Shown: positions 1-7,937 of the stretch, piece by piece
Numbering within the stretch: position 1 is the stretch's first letter
Layout of the letters: the number at the start of each line of letters is the position of its first letter
Source of the DNA: G965216745 sp965216745
Lineage (GTDB): Bacteria; Pseudomonadota; Alphaproteobacteria; Rickettsiales; Anaplasmataceae
Length of the DNA stretch: 64,000 bases
Reading direction: 5' to 3'
NCBI GenBank assembly: GCA_965216745.1
Contig: OZ244191.1
Location: forward strand, 434,001 to 498,000
The notes under the pieces: generated by a model
Told to the model about the DNA's origin: nothing
Databases searched by the model: none
What the model saw: only the letters and a program-made list of their open reading frames with translations
Program-made: the position numbers and the translations under genes

Positions 1-378
1 TCAGAGTTTCTTATACCTTATATTATTCTTGTAATTATTATTTTTACATCATCTCAAGGTGTTACTTTCATGATTTGTTATGACAAAGTAATGATCGCTC
101 TTGCTGTCGGTGTTGTTGGGTCTGTTGTTTCTTGTTTTAGTGCTGTTATTTGGATTTCTCTATTGATATCAGAAGTTATGAGTGATGACCTTGAAGGTGT
201 TGATTTAAATAATTCGTCACAATCTGAGGATCTTTTGGTTCCAAATAAAGCTCAGGATGTTTTGTTGGAAGATAAAAAAGATGTTTCAACTTTTACTGAT
301 GATATTAATGTTGTTAATGTTGTTAATGTTGTTAATTCTAAAAATCAAGAATATGATTCTCTAAATCAAGTGAATTAA
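1..378 (+). CDS. C-terminal part of an unknown membrane protein (5' end outside window)
   Basis: The reading frame is open from base 1, so the gene starts upstream of the window; the ATG at 70 is probably internal. The visible 125 residues hold two hydrophobic segments (about residues 4-18 and 29-53 of the visible part), then a polar, acidic tail of about 70 residues. The tail carries a short tandem repeat, NVVNVVNVVN, encoded by a 9-bp direct repeat near 308-335. The tail should face either the cytoplasm or the periplasm; I cannot tell which. The stop at 376-378 lies 77 bases before purB on the same strand. I do not recognise the family, and no function is assigned. Confidence 0.5.
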   Translation, partial: SEFLIPYIILVIIIFTSSQGVTFMICYDKVMIALAVGVVGSVVSCFSAVIWISLLISEVMSDDLEGVDLNNSSQSEDLLVPNKAQDVLLEDKKDVSTFTDDINVVNVVNVVNSKNQEYDSLNQVN

Positions 379-455
379 TATTCAATATACTTTTTCTTTG
401 ATCTATATTTAGTATTATGCTATTGTGATTTATATATATATATTCACAGTTATTT

Positions 456-1745
456 ATGATACCTCGTTATTCAAGAAAAGAGATCAGTGAGATTTGGTCA
501 GATCAATTCAAGTTTCAAACAATGCTAGACATTGAGATTGAGGCATGTAGGGCTTACCATTCAAATGGATTAATACCATCTTCTGCTATGAAAAATATAG
601 AAGAAAGAGCTAATTTTAATATAGATCAAATTCTTGAAATAGAAGCTAGGACCAAGCATGATGTAATAGCGTTTTTAGAAAATGTTGAACAATATGTGGG
701 CCCTGATGCAAGGTATATACATATGGGGATTACTAGTTCTGATATTAATGACACCACTTTTGCTGTTCAGCTAAAATTATCCTCTGATCTGATTATTTCG
801 GGTCTAAAAGAATTGCTTTTTTCTTTGAAGAGACGCGCTTATGAATTTAAAGATGTACCTTGCATAGGTAGGACTCATGGAATGCATGCTGAGCCTATGA
901 CCTTTGGAGTAAAACTAGCTAGATTTTATGCTGAATTTAAGCGTAATTTGATACGCATGGAAGCAGCCAAACAAGAAATTTCAGTATGTTCTATATCTGG
1001 TCCAGTTGGTACTTTCTCTAGTATACAACCTTATGTGCAAGATTATGTTGCCAATTCTATGGGACTTGAAACCGATGTAATTTCATCACAAATTATATCC
1101 CGTGATCGTCATGCTGTTTTTTTCTCTACTCTCTCTATCATAGCATCTTCAGTTGAAAATCTTGCTGTAGAGATCAGAAATCTACAGAGAGTAGAGATTG
1201 CAGAGGCATCTGAATATTTCACAGAAGGACAAAAGGGTAGCTCCGCCATGCCACACAAACGTAATCCTATATTATCTGAGAATTTAACGGGTTTAGCCAG
1301 ATTGATTCGGAGTACTTGTACTCCTGCTTTAGAAAATATGGTTTTATGGCATGAAAGAGATATATCTCATTCTTCTGTTGAAAGAGTTATTGCGCCGCAA
1401 GGTTGCATTCTGCTTGATTTTGCATTGCATCGACTTAATTATGTAATAAATACTTTGCAGATCAACGAACAAAACATGATGTATAATATTAAAAAATCAA
1501 GAGGTCTTGTATTCTCTCATAAAATACTTGTAGCATTGGTGAACGCAGGAATAAATCGAAGTGATGCTTATTTGTTAGTGCAAAGAAATGCCTTTAGAGT
1601 TCGAGATGAGGATATAGACTTTTTAACAGCACTGAAACAAGATTCAGAAGTTTCCAATATATTACCTGACCTGGAGAGAAATTTTCAATTAGATTTATAT
1701 AATTCAAATATAGATCTCATTTTTGATAGAGTGTTTGTTGATTGA
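456..1745 (+). CDS. purB: adenylosuccinate lyase
   Basis: PurB cleaves SAICAR to AICAR plus fumarate and adenylosuccinate to AMP plus fumarate, so it acts twice in purine synthesis. The 429-residue length is normal for the short bacterial form. The superfamily signature GSSAMPHKRNP lies near residues 261-272 (flexible loop with the catalytic serine), and RTHGMHAEPMTFG, carrying an active-site histidine, lies near 138-150. The start is an ATG with no clear Shine-Dalgarno sequence, preceded by an A/T-only stretch. purD and purK occur elsewhere in the window as single genes, so the purine pathway appears retained but dispersed. It is convergent with rluB. Confidence 0.97.
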   Translation: MIPRYSRKEISEIWSDQFKFQTMLDIEIEACRAYHSNGLIPSSAMKNIEERANFNIDQILEIEARTKHDVIAFLENVEQYVGPDARYIHMGITSSDINDTTFAVQLKLSSDLIISGLKELLFSLKRRAYEFKDVPCIGRTHGMHAEPMTFGVKLARFYAEFKRNLIRMEAAKQEISVCSISGPVGTFSSIQPYVQDYVANSMGLETDVISSQIISRDRHAVFFSTLSIIASSVENLAVEIRNLQRVEIAEASEYFTEGQKGSSAMPHKRNPILSENLTGLARLIRSTCTPALENMVLWHERDISHSSVERVIAPQGCILLDFALHRLNYVINTLQINEQNMMYNIKKSRGLVFSHKILVALVNAGINRSDAYLLVQRNAFRVRDEDIDFLTALKQDSEVSNILPDLERNFQLDLYNSNIDLIFDRVFVD

Positions 1746-1818
1746 ATAAAATTTCCTCAGTTGTTGTGTTTATAGTTTTGATCAAATTGATAAGATATAG
1801 TTTTGTCACATAAGGCAG

Positions 1819-2538
1819 CTAGTTTTCATCTTTTATTTTATCCAAATAAAAATTTATTATATAACTTTCTGCTGAAATACACTCACCTGAATGTAATTTG
1901 TTTGGCATTTCAAATTTTCCATAACCAACTCTTTTTAATTTATTTATGCTTAGTTTCATGAATTCCATACATTTTCTGATTTCTCTATTCTTTCCTTCTT
2001 TTAGCAACAAAAGCAGTGTTGCTTTTTTGCCTAAAATTCTCAGAATTTCCACTCCCATAGGTCTGTAATGTATGTTTTTAATCTTTAAACCTTGTTTCAA
2101 TAAAGTTATTTTATCGGATATGCCTTCACCAAAGATGCTCACTTTATATTTTCTTATGATTTTGTTTTTTGGCATCATCAAATAATTTGCTAATTCCCCA
2201 TTGTTTGTTAATAAAAGAAGCCCTGTTGTATTGTAATCTAGCCTACCTATAGGCACATAACCTTTTAATTTTTTTGGCAGTATTTGATAGATTGTTTTTC
2301 TACCGACAGGATCATTTGTGGTAGTTAATATTCCAGAAGGTTTGTTGAGAATATAAACTTGTGTGGGGAAATGATATACAGTACGGTTATTTATTGTTAC
2401 ATTAGATCCAGGAGTTATTATAAAATACGGCTCTAAAATTTTTTTGTTGTTTACTGCAACCAATCCAGACTTGATTAAATTGTCGGCATTTCTTCTAGAA
2501 CAATATTCTGCTCTTGCTATATATTTATTTATGCGCAC
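1819..2538 (-). CDS. rluB: 23S rRNA pseudouridine synthase, RluB/RsuA family
   Basis: This enzyme isomerises a uridine in rRNA to pseudouridine. An S4 RNA-binding domain spans about residues 1-48 (MRINKYIARAEYCSRRNAD is the typical opening). The catalytic signature GRLDYNTTGLLLLTNNG follows at 98-114, with the nucleophile Asp101. The length of 239 residues fits the family. The start is GTG at 2538, one base after the fliE stop, so translation is probably coupled to fliE. It is the last gene of the run atpB-atpE-atpF'-atpF-fliE-rluB. RluB (U2605 of 23S) is the likeliest identity; RsuA or RluE specificity cannot be excluded from sequence alone. Confidence 0.85.
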   Translation of the reverse strand: MRINKYIARAEYCSRRNADNLIKSGLVAVNNKKILEPYFIITPGSNVTINNRTVYHFPTQVYILNKPSGILTTTNDPVGRKTIYQILPKKLKGYVPIGRLDYNTTGLLLLTNNGELANYLMMPKNKIIRKYKVSIFGEGISDKITLLKQGLKIKNIHYRPMGVEILRILGKKATLLLLLKEGKNREIRKCMEFMKLSINKLKRVGYGKFEMPNKLHSGECISAESYIINFYLDKIKDEN

Positions 2539-2539
2539 A

Positions 2540-2848
2540 TTATATTTGCATCTTTAATATTTCGTTAATGCTTGATGTTAATTGATCACGAACGGTGATT
2601 AGCATTTTCAATCTTAGTTCTGCATCAGTTAAAGAAGTGACAAATTCTGATATATCTGTCTCATTGTTTATGGCTGCATGACCAAGGGTTTGGGACTTCT
2701 TGATAGATTTAGAGGTGGAATCTATATAAGAAGAAAATTGTTTCAGAGTGAGTCCTGTTAGATCATAGGAAGAATTTGATGATACTAGATCTATACTTTG
2801 GTTGAATGATCCGAGCTTGATTGAATTTAGTATTGGAATATTATACAT
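2540..2848 (-). CDS. fliE: flagellar hook-basal body protein FliE
   Basis: FliE is the small rod-base protein that joins the MS ring and export gate to the flagellar rod. The 102-residue length is typical. The C-terminal half matches the family pattern: an amphipathic helix with DISEFVTSLTDAELRLKML, then a second helix with VRDQLTSSINEILKMQI, comparable to the family ending V-R-N-K-V-V-E-A-Y-Q-E-I-M-R-M-Q. The start is ATG at 2848, 11 bases after the atpF stop, and rluB begins one base past its stop. It therefore sits inside an F0 ATP synthase transcription unit rather than with flgBC. Identification rests on the C-terminal pattern; the N-terminus is lineage-specific. Confidence 0.82.
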   Translation of the reverse strand: MYNIPILNSIKLGSFNQSIDLVSSNSSYDLTGLTLKQFSSYIDSTSKSIKKSQTLGHAAINNETDISEFVTSLTDAELRLKMLITVRDQLTSSINEILKMQI

Positions 2849-2859
2849 AGAAAAATAGA

Positions 2860-3357
2860 TTAATTGACAGATTTCTTTTTGACCTCTTCGGGGAAGAATT
2901 CAAAGCTTCCTTCTCCTCCATCAGATTCGGCAGATGAATCTGCTATATTGATGAAAGCTTGTAGGGCCATGTCAACAACTTCTTTCCTTGCGTTTGTGAC
3001 AAAAAGATCTGTTGACTTGGATATTTTTTCTGAAGCCTCGGCTATCTTGGATTCAAAAAATCCCTCCATCTCCTTTTTTGTATTGGAAATTATTAGATTA
3101 GAATCCTGCTTTGCTTTTTCTATAATTTTATTGACTTCTTGAGGGAGTTCTTGGTTTTTTTTTATAAACTCAGATAATTCTTTAGAGGTGTTTTTGAGAA
3201 TAAGCGCAGAATTTTCTATAGTATCTTTTGTCAAATCTGATTGTTTTTGCAAATAATTTTTTAACTGCAAAAAACCTCCAAAAGCAAAAAATGATATCAA
3301 AACGCAGAAAAAAGCTGAATTTATAACATATGTTAAATATTGCAAAATATACCTCAA
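2860..3357 (-). CDS. atpF: F0F1 ATP synthase subunit b
   Basis: Subunit b forms the peripheral stalk that holds the F1 head against rotation. There is one membrane span near residues 11-30, followed by a long charged coiled coil rich in K, E and S to about residue 150. The length of 165 residues is normal. Its ATG overlaps the end of the preceding b' gene by four bases (ATGA), a sign of translational coupling. Alphaproteobacteria carry two b-type subunits in the order a, c, b', b, so I assign the distal copy as b. An acidic, serine/glycine-rich stretch near residues 140-155 precedes the lysine-rich end. Confidence 0.88.
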   Translation of the reverse strand: MRYILQYLTYVINSAFFCVLISFFAFGGFLQLKNYLQKQSDLTKDTIENSALILKNTSKELSEFIKKNQELPQEVNKIIEKAKQDSNLIISNTKKEMEGFFESKIAEASEKISKSTDLFVTNARKEVVDMALQAFINIADSSAESDGGEGSFEFFPEEVKKKSVN

Positions 3358-3845
3358 TCAATCATTTTTAAGATTGTATCATCTAGTTTTTGATTTGCAA
3401 TGTTTGCTAGATTTTTGTTTCCAAACTTGTTGAAATAAATCATAGCAAGGCTTTTAGACATTGCTATCATGTCATCTCTAGAATTTTTGCGAAAAGATTT
3501 TAGTCTTACTGCCTGTTCTATATGCATGTCAATTATGGTAGATCTAGTTTTCTTTATATATTCGGATCTTATTTTAGAAGACTCAGAAGTGGAATCTTTT
3601 AATATCTTTGCAGCAAGTGTTTTTGCTTCTTCTATTGATTTTGCCCTAATTTGTTTTTGCATTTCCAATTCTTGTAAAGTATTTTTCAAGTCAGAATGTT
3701 GCTTGTCTATGAAAGATTTGCGTGACTTGAGTGTGGCAGACATTGAAGGATAAAAAATAAAAACAACAAAAGAATAAAGAGTTCCGAAGAAAATTATAAG
3801 CCAGAATATTTGAGAGGCATAAGTGGAAAAATCTAACTGGGGCAC
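3354..3845 (-). CDS. atpG: F0F1 ATP synthase subunit b'
   Basis: This is the second b-type peripheral stalk subunit (b', also called AtpX or AtpF'). It opens with MPQLDFSTYASQIFWLIIFF, the conserved b' start (PQLD...QIFWL), giving one membrane span at about 12-32. A coiled coil with many K, S and E residues follows (163 residues). The start codon is GTG at 3845, overlapping the atpE stop by one base, and the 3' end overlaps atpF by four. The b' plus b arrangement is characteristic of alphaproteobacteria, cyanobacteria and plastids. The symbol for b' varies between databases. Confidence 0.88.
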   Translation of the reverse strand: MPQLDFSTYASQIFWLIIFFGTLYSFVVFIFYPSMSATLKSRKSFIDKQHSDLKNTLQELEMQKQIRAKSIEEAKTLAAKILKDSTSESSKIRSEYIKKTRSTIIDMHIEQAVRLKSFRKNSRDDMIAMSKSLAMIYFNKFGNKNLANIANQKLDDTILKMID

Positions 3846-4072
3846 TACACTACGAATATGAATAATAAAGCAAGAACAAACGAAAAAAGTCCCATGGCTT
3901 CAGATAAAGCAGCGCCTGTGTATACATATTTCTTCATTTTCTCTTCTGCGCCAGGATTTCTAGCTATGCCTTCGAGCATTCTAGAAAATATGTTACTTAC
4001 ACCTAATGCAGCTCCTAGCATGCCAAAAACAGTAAGGCCTGCGCCTAGAAACTTAAAATCTCCATAGTCCAT
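3845..4072 (-). CDS. atpE: F0F1 ATP synthase subunit c
   Basis: Subunit c is the rotor-ring proteolipid that carries protons. It is a two-helix hairpin of 75 residues: a glycine-rich first helix (GAGLTVFGMLGAALG), a polar loop with the conserved RNP at 38-40, and a second helix with the proton-binding Glu58 in AALSEAMG. I chose ATG at 4072 over an upstream in-frame TTG at 4096 because GGGAG sits six bases upstream of the ATG and the family starts about here. The alphaproteobacterial-style second helix and the absence of a sodium-motif glutamine in helix 1 suggest proton use. It lies between atpB and the b' gene. Confidence 0.95.
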   Translation of the reverse strand: MDYGDFKFLGAGLTVFGMLGAALGVSNIFSRMLEGIARNPGAEEKMKKYVYTGAALSEAMGLFSFVLALLFIFVV

Positions 4073-4109
4073 AAGAAACTCCCAATTAGAAACCAAATAA
4101 AATTTAAAA

Positions 4110-4847
4110 TCAATGCTTGTGAAGTGAGTCGTTCAAATATACACATACAAGCACTGTAAATATATAAGACTGAAGTATAGCAATAAAGATCTCAAAAGCA
4201 ATCAGGCAGCATACAAAAACAAATGGAACTATTGAAAAAAAGTTTCCTATTGATATCACAAATGCTGCTATAACATCTAATATTGTATGCCCTGCCACCA
4301 TATTTGCTGTCAAACGTATTGCAAGGCTTACAGGACGAGATATATACGCAAAAAGCTCTATAAATATCATCATTGGGGCAAGCCACCAAGGTGTCCCATC
4401 AGGCAAGAATAGTCTAAAAAATCCTGCTTTTTGTGTTTTTATTCCTATAGCAGTTACCCATAAGAAGACAAATATAGACATAGCAAAGGTTACAGCTATG
4501 TGGCTTGTGACTGTAAATTTCATTGGTAAAGGTAGCATGCCACAAAGATTACAAAAGCATATGAATAGAAATATTGTGAATATTATTGGAAAATATTTTT
4601 TTCCTTCTTGTCCTGCATTGTCATTTATTATGTTCATCACGAAATTGTATATTATTTCAACAAAAGCTTGAAATTTTCCAGGAAACAAGCTTTTATTTCT
4701 TGTTCCGTAAAAAAGAAACAGCACTGCTGATATAACAGATAAGGCCATATATAGAGATGCATTGGTAAAATCTATATTAAGGTTCATGGCTTTTGGTAGA
4801 CTGAATATTGTAAATATGTTAAACTGGTCCAGTGGGTTTTCAGACAT
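4110..4847 (-). CDS. atpB: F0F1 ATP synthase subunit a
   Basis: Subunit a forms the two proton half-channels beside the c-ring. The 245-residue protein has five or six hydrophobic helices. The essential arginine is Arg178 in RPVSLAIRLTANMVAGH, the family hallmark. It opens with MSENPLDQFNIF, the usual alphaproteobacterial start. It is the first gene of the minus-strand run atpB-atpE-atpF'-atpF-fliE-rluB. No atpI is present in the window, and the F1 genes lie elsewhere, as in Rickettsiales. The promoter should lie in the 370-base gap upstream, but I could not fix a convincing -35/-10 pair. Confidence 0.96.
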   Translation of the reverse strand: MSENPLDQFNIFTIFSLPKAMNLNIDFTNASLYMALSVISAVLFLFYGTRNKSLFPGKFQAFVEIIYNFVMNIINDNAGQEGKKYFPIIFTIFLFICFCNLCGMLPLPMKFTVTSHIAVTFAMSIFVFLWVTAIGIKTQKAGFFRLFLPDGTPWWLAPMMIFIELFAYISRPVSLAIRLTANMVAGHTILDVIAAFVISIGNFFSIVPFVFVCCLIAFEIFIAILQSYIFTVLVCVYLNDSLHKH

Positions 4848-5218
4848 TAAAGCTTGTTGTTATAAAAAACCTGATTATGTAATCCTAAAGACTTCAAGTC
4901 AATAGAAGATTGTCTGTGGGTTTGAATGTAATTGCAGCTCAAATGTATAATTTTTTAAAATTGGACACCAGAGTGCAAATTATATTTATAATTTCTGCTT
5001 TTGTGGTTTCAAATAAATTGAATCTTTAGATTGTTTCTATATCTATTAATCTGTATGTTAGGTTCAAATAAATTATCGTCCAATTTTAACTTAATGATAG
5101 TTTTTTTGAGCTTTACTTAATCATTAATAGTTGTGTTCTTGTGATGAAATACTATTGTTTGTAGTGATTTGGATACCCTATTTGTTGACTGTGTTTGATT
5201 TTTTTGTTTTTGATTGTT
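4848..5218 (+). other. intergenic region between divergent atpB and an unknown exported-protein gene
   Basis: This is about 370 bases of A/T-rich sequence with stops in all frames. It must hold the atpB promoter on the minus strand and that of the gene starting at 5219 on the plus strand. I see no tRNA, no convincing small-RNA fold and no clean promoter pair. Confidence 0.4.
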
Positions 5219-5797
5219 ATGTTGTTTAGGCTTTTATACTTAATTTCTGTGGTTGTGTCTGTTCCAATTGCTGCTGTATCTTCTGGTTTGTTTTTAGATG
5301 ATTCTAGCCCTAAGCTCGAGAGAGCAAGACCCCCCGCTGGTAGTTACTGTGGTGACTTGGATATAGTGAGGTGCGTTAGTGGTAAGAATTTTTCGTTTTT
5401 TCTAGAGCATGAATCAAATCATGATCAATATGTTGACAAAAATTTCAAACAAGAAAAATTTTCCAAGAAACACAAAGGCTATAGAAGTCATGATAATCAA
5501 AAAAATATGATTTCAAATAAAACTTCATCCAGTGAAACAGCAACAAAAAGTTCTTTGTTTTCTAAAAATTCTCAAACTCTGTTTTCTAATAATAAGTCTG
5601 ATTATTTGATCAATAAAATTAATGTCGATTATTATGGTGCAAAAACAAAGGATCTTATCTCTAAGATTCGTTCTAAATATTCTAAAGGTCTTTTTCAGGG
5701 TTTAGGCAACTCATCTGATCCTATAGCAAAATCTACAATAAAAAATGCAAATAATCTATTTGGCGGCAAGCAAAAAACTCAAATTGATAACAAATAA
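5219..5797 (+). CDS. unknown exported protein, 192 residues
   Basis: I do not recognise this protein. It begins with a hydrophobic segment of about 20 residues (MLFRLLYLISVVVSVPIAAVSS), which looks like a signal peptide or membrane anchor. About 165 hydrophilic residues follow, rich in S, N and K. Two cysteines near residues 44 and 52 (SYCGDLDIVRCV) could form a disulphide. I chose ATG 5219; in-frame TTG 5195 would add eight residues. The low-complexity, basic composition resembles lineage-specific surface or secreted proteins of intracellular bacteria, but that is inference. mtaB follows on the same strand about 100 bases later. Confidence 0.5.
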   Translation: MLFRLLYLISVVVSVPIAAVSSGLFLDDSSPKLERARPPAGSYCGDLDIVRCVSGKNFSFFLEHESNHDQYVDKNFKQEKFSKKHKGYRSHDNQKNMISNKTSSSETATKSSLFSKNSQTLFSNNKSDYLINKINVDYYGAKTKDLISKIRSKYSKGLFQGLGNSSDPIAKSTIKNANNLFGGKQKTQIDNK

Positions 5798-5903
5798 AAT
5801 TAATATATAATATGTAGTAGAATTTTTCTCATATGGTGAATCATCTGTTCAATGTTTTGGGATTATTCTTTTTTTGGAAAAATGAAAATAATGGTGTTCT
5901 GTT

Positions 5904-7139
5904 GTGTCTTGTGACGAAAAAGATAATGTTGTAACTTTTGGTTGTAGGCTGAATGCTTATGAGAGCGAATGTATAAGGAATATTTCTGACAATTGTTTAC
6001 AGCAAAAGCCTATCATCATTAACACCTGTGCTGTCACCAATGAAGCAGAAAGACAGGTGATGCAGTTCATACGCAAGTCTAAAAAAGAATTTCCCGACAA
6101 GGAAATATTTGTTGTTGGGTGTGCTGTAGACATTGATCCTGAGAAATACATTAATATGAATGGTGTAACTAAAGTTATAGGAAATTCTCATAAATTAAAA
6201 AAATCCAGTTATATTTCAGATTCTGAAATCATTGTTGGTCCATCAAACTCTAATGATGACGCTATGCTTTCTAGATTTGTTGGAAAGACTAGAGCGTTTT
6301 TGAAAGTACAAGACGGCTGCAATCATAGCTGTACTTTTTGTGCAACTACAAAAGCTCGAGGCTCCAGCGTCTCTATACCTATATCAAAAATTGTGAGTCA
6401 AGCAAAACAAATGTTTGAAAATGGTCATAAAGAAATTGTGTTGACTGGTGTGGATATGAGTGATTATGGCTCAGATTCCACAGGAGACACATTGCTGAAT
6501 ATGATACGATCCATATTAGATGAGGTGAAAGGACTCCCTAGGCTCCGACTATCTTCTCTTGATGTTGCTGAGATAAGTGACGAGCTTTTAAATTTTATAT
6601 GCTGCAATGATCGTGTGATGCCTCATATACACCTTAGTCTCCAATCTGGAAATGACATGATTTTGAAGCGAATGAAGCGTAGGCATAATTGTGCTCAAGT
6701 CAAAGATTTTGCACAGAAAATAATGTTAATGAATCCAGATGTTGTGCTTGGTGCAGATATAATAGCTGGATTCCCAACTGAAACAGAAGATATGTTCCTT
6801 GATACTATTAATATGATAAAAGACTGCAATATTACACACCTTCATGTTTTCGCTTATTCTCCCCGTGAGGGAACTGCGGCTTCTAGAATGCCTCAAGTTG
6901 ACCCTGCTATCAGAAAAGATCGTGCAAGAAAATTAAGAGAATTAAGCGCTAACATAATGCATTCTTTCATGGTTTCTCAAATAGGTAAGAAAGTTTCAGT
7001 GTTGTTTGAAAGTGATAATTCTGGTTATGCTGAGAACTTCTGTTTTGTTAAAAGTCTTTCCAAGTTTCAGAGGTCAGCTATTGGTGAAATAGAAATAGTT
7101 GGCATTCGTGATAACGCTTTGATTGGTAGGGCTGTATAA
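5904..7139 (+). CDS. mtaB: tRNA (N6-threonylcarbamoyladenosine) methylthiotransferase
   Basis: MtaB adds a methylthio group to t6A37 of tRNAs reading ANN codons, using two 4Fe-4S clusters and SAM. The N-terminal cluster cysteines are Cys14, Cys42 and Cys73. The radical-SAM motif CNHSCTFC has Cys139, Cys143 and Cys146. The C-terminus holds a TRAM-like segment (from about residue 360). At 411 residues the length fits MtaB, and the TFGCRLN and NTCAVT motifs separate it from MiaB and RimO. The start is GTG 5904, since a stop lies five codons upstream in frame. A second family member, MiaB, is encoded at 20129. A good terminator hairpin follows. Confidence 0.88.
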   Translation: MSCDEKDNVVTFGCRLNAYESECIRNISDNCLQQKPIIINTCAVTNEAERQVMQFIRKSKKEFPDKEIFVVGCAVDIDPEKYINMNGVTKVIGNSHKLKKSSYISDSEIIVGPSNSNDDAMLSRFVGKTRAFLKVQDGCNHSCTFCATTKARGSSVSIPISKIVSQAKQMFENGHKEIVLTGVDMSDYGSDSTGDTLLNMIRSILDEVKGLPRLRLSSLDVAEISDELLNFICCNDRVMPHIHLSLQSGNDMILKRMKRRHNCAQVKDFAQKIMLMNPDVVLGADIIAGFPTETEDMFLDTINMIKDCNITHLHVFAYSPREGTAASRMPQVDPAIRKDRARKLRELSANIMHSFMVSQIGKKVSVLFESDNSGYAENFCFVKSLSKFQRSAIGEIEIVGIRDNALIGRAV

Positions 7140-7169
7140 ATCATATCAAGTTGATTGATATGATTTCTT
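7140..7169 (+). terminator. intrinsic terminator after mtaB
   Basis: A perfect 10-bp inverted repeat (atcatatcaa / ttgatatgat, at 7140-7149 and 7155-7164) with a 5-base loop begins at the last base region of mtaB and is followed by TTCTT. The U-tract is short, so termination may be partial. Confidence 0.55.
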
Positions 7170-7435
7170 GTATTCTATCAATGTTTTTGCTTCTTGCTTA
7201 ATATGTTTCCATAGATTTAAATAACCCAACCTTTATCATTAGGTGAAGTATATAAGTTTTTTGATTTATAAAAATTAGCTTTGATTTTTGTTTCAAACTT
7301 TTATGAGTTTAGAGCTAATATTTGGATGGTAATATAAAATTCAAGGCGAAAATAAAATTATACTATTGTCAACCAAATATGATAAAAAGATCAAGTTTTT
7401 TTAATAAGATGAAGTATAATAATGAAAAATCTTAT

Positions 7436-7900
7436 TTATGGCTTATATGCTGCAATAAATTCTAATCTTTTTTGTATATATTCAAGAGCTTCTTCTGAGA
7501 GCTGATTTTTATCGGATGAAAATATATCTAAACTTATTTCCATTTTTATATTTTCTGATAAATCAAGGTATTGTTTACGCAAATCAGTGATGTCGATTAA
7601 CATTGACATGGGCATGTCATTGAAAGAGTTTGTTTTAATTTGATGATTTATCTTTTTCACTTTTTCTGATTGTGTTAGTAACTTATCTTTGATTTCTTCA
7701 ATTCTAACTGTGGCTAGCTGTTTTTCTTCTTTTGTATAGTCTTGATAATTATTTTTTATTTCTTTCATTTCATGGCATTCTAAATCTGTTAGCAAGTGTC
7801 CATAATAATCTTTGCAGTAATTATTTGCCATCGAGTGAAAAGGAATAATGCTAAGGAAGACAATTATTTTCAGCTTCAGTTTAAATTTACTAAATGGCAT
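7436..7900 (-). CDS. unknown exported helical protein, 154 residues
   Basis: I do not recognise the family. The N-terminus (MPFSKFKLKLKIIVFLSIIPFHSMA) is a classic signal peptide with likely cleavage after A25. The mature part has two cysteines (about 29 and 38) and is mostly predicted helix, rich in K, E, I and L, giving a small periplasmic helical protein. The start is ATG 7900. It is divergent from the DUF2793 gene, with 37 bases between the starts, so the two share a tiny promoter region. About 300 bases of empty sequence separate its 3' end from mtaB. Confidence 0.55.
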   Translation of the reverse strand: MPFSKFKLKLKIIVFLSIIPFHSMANNYCKDYYGHLLTDLECHEMKEIKNNYQDYTKEEKQLATVRIEEIKDKLLTQSEKVKKINHQIKTNSFNDMPMSMLIDITDLRKQYLDLSENIKMEISLDIFSSDKNQLSEEALEYIQKRLEFIAAYKP

Positions 7901-7937
7901 GGCAAATTCTCTATGTAACTCTATAAGGTAACAATAT

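Noticed and set aside
2864..3142. Plus-strand frames opposite atpF and the b' gene
   Set aside because: Antisense shadows of well-identified subunit genes in a tight operon.
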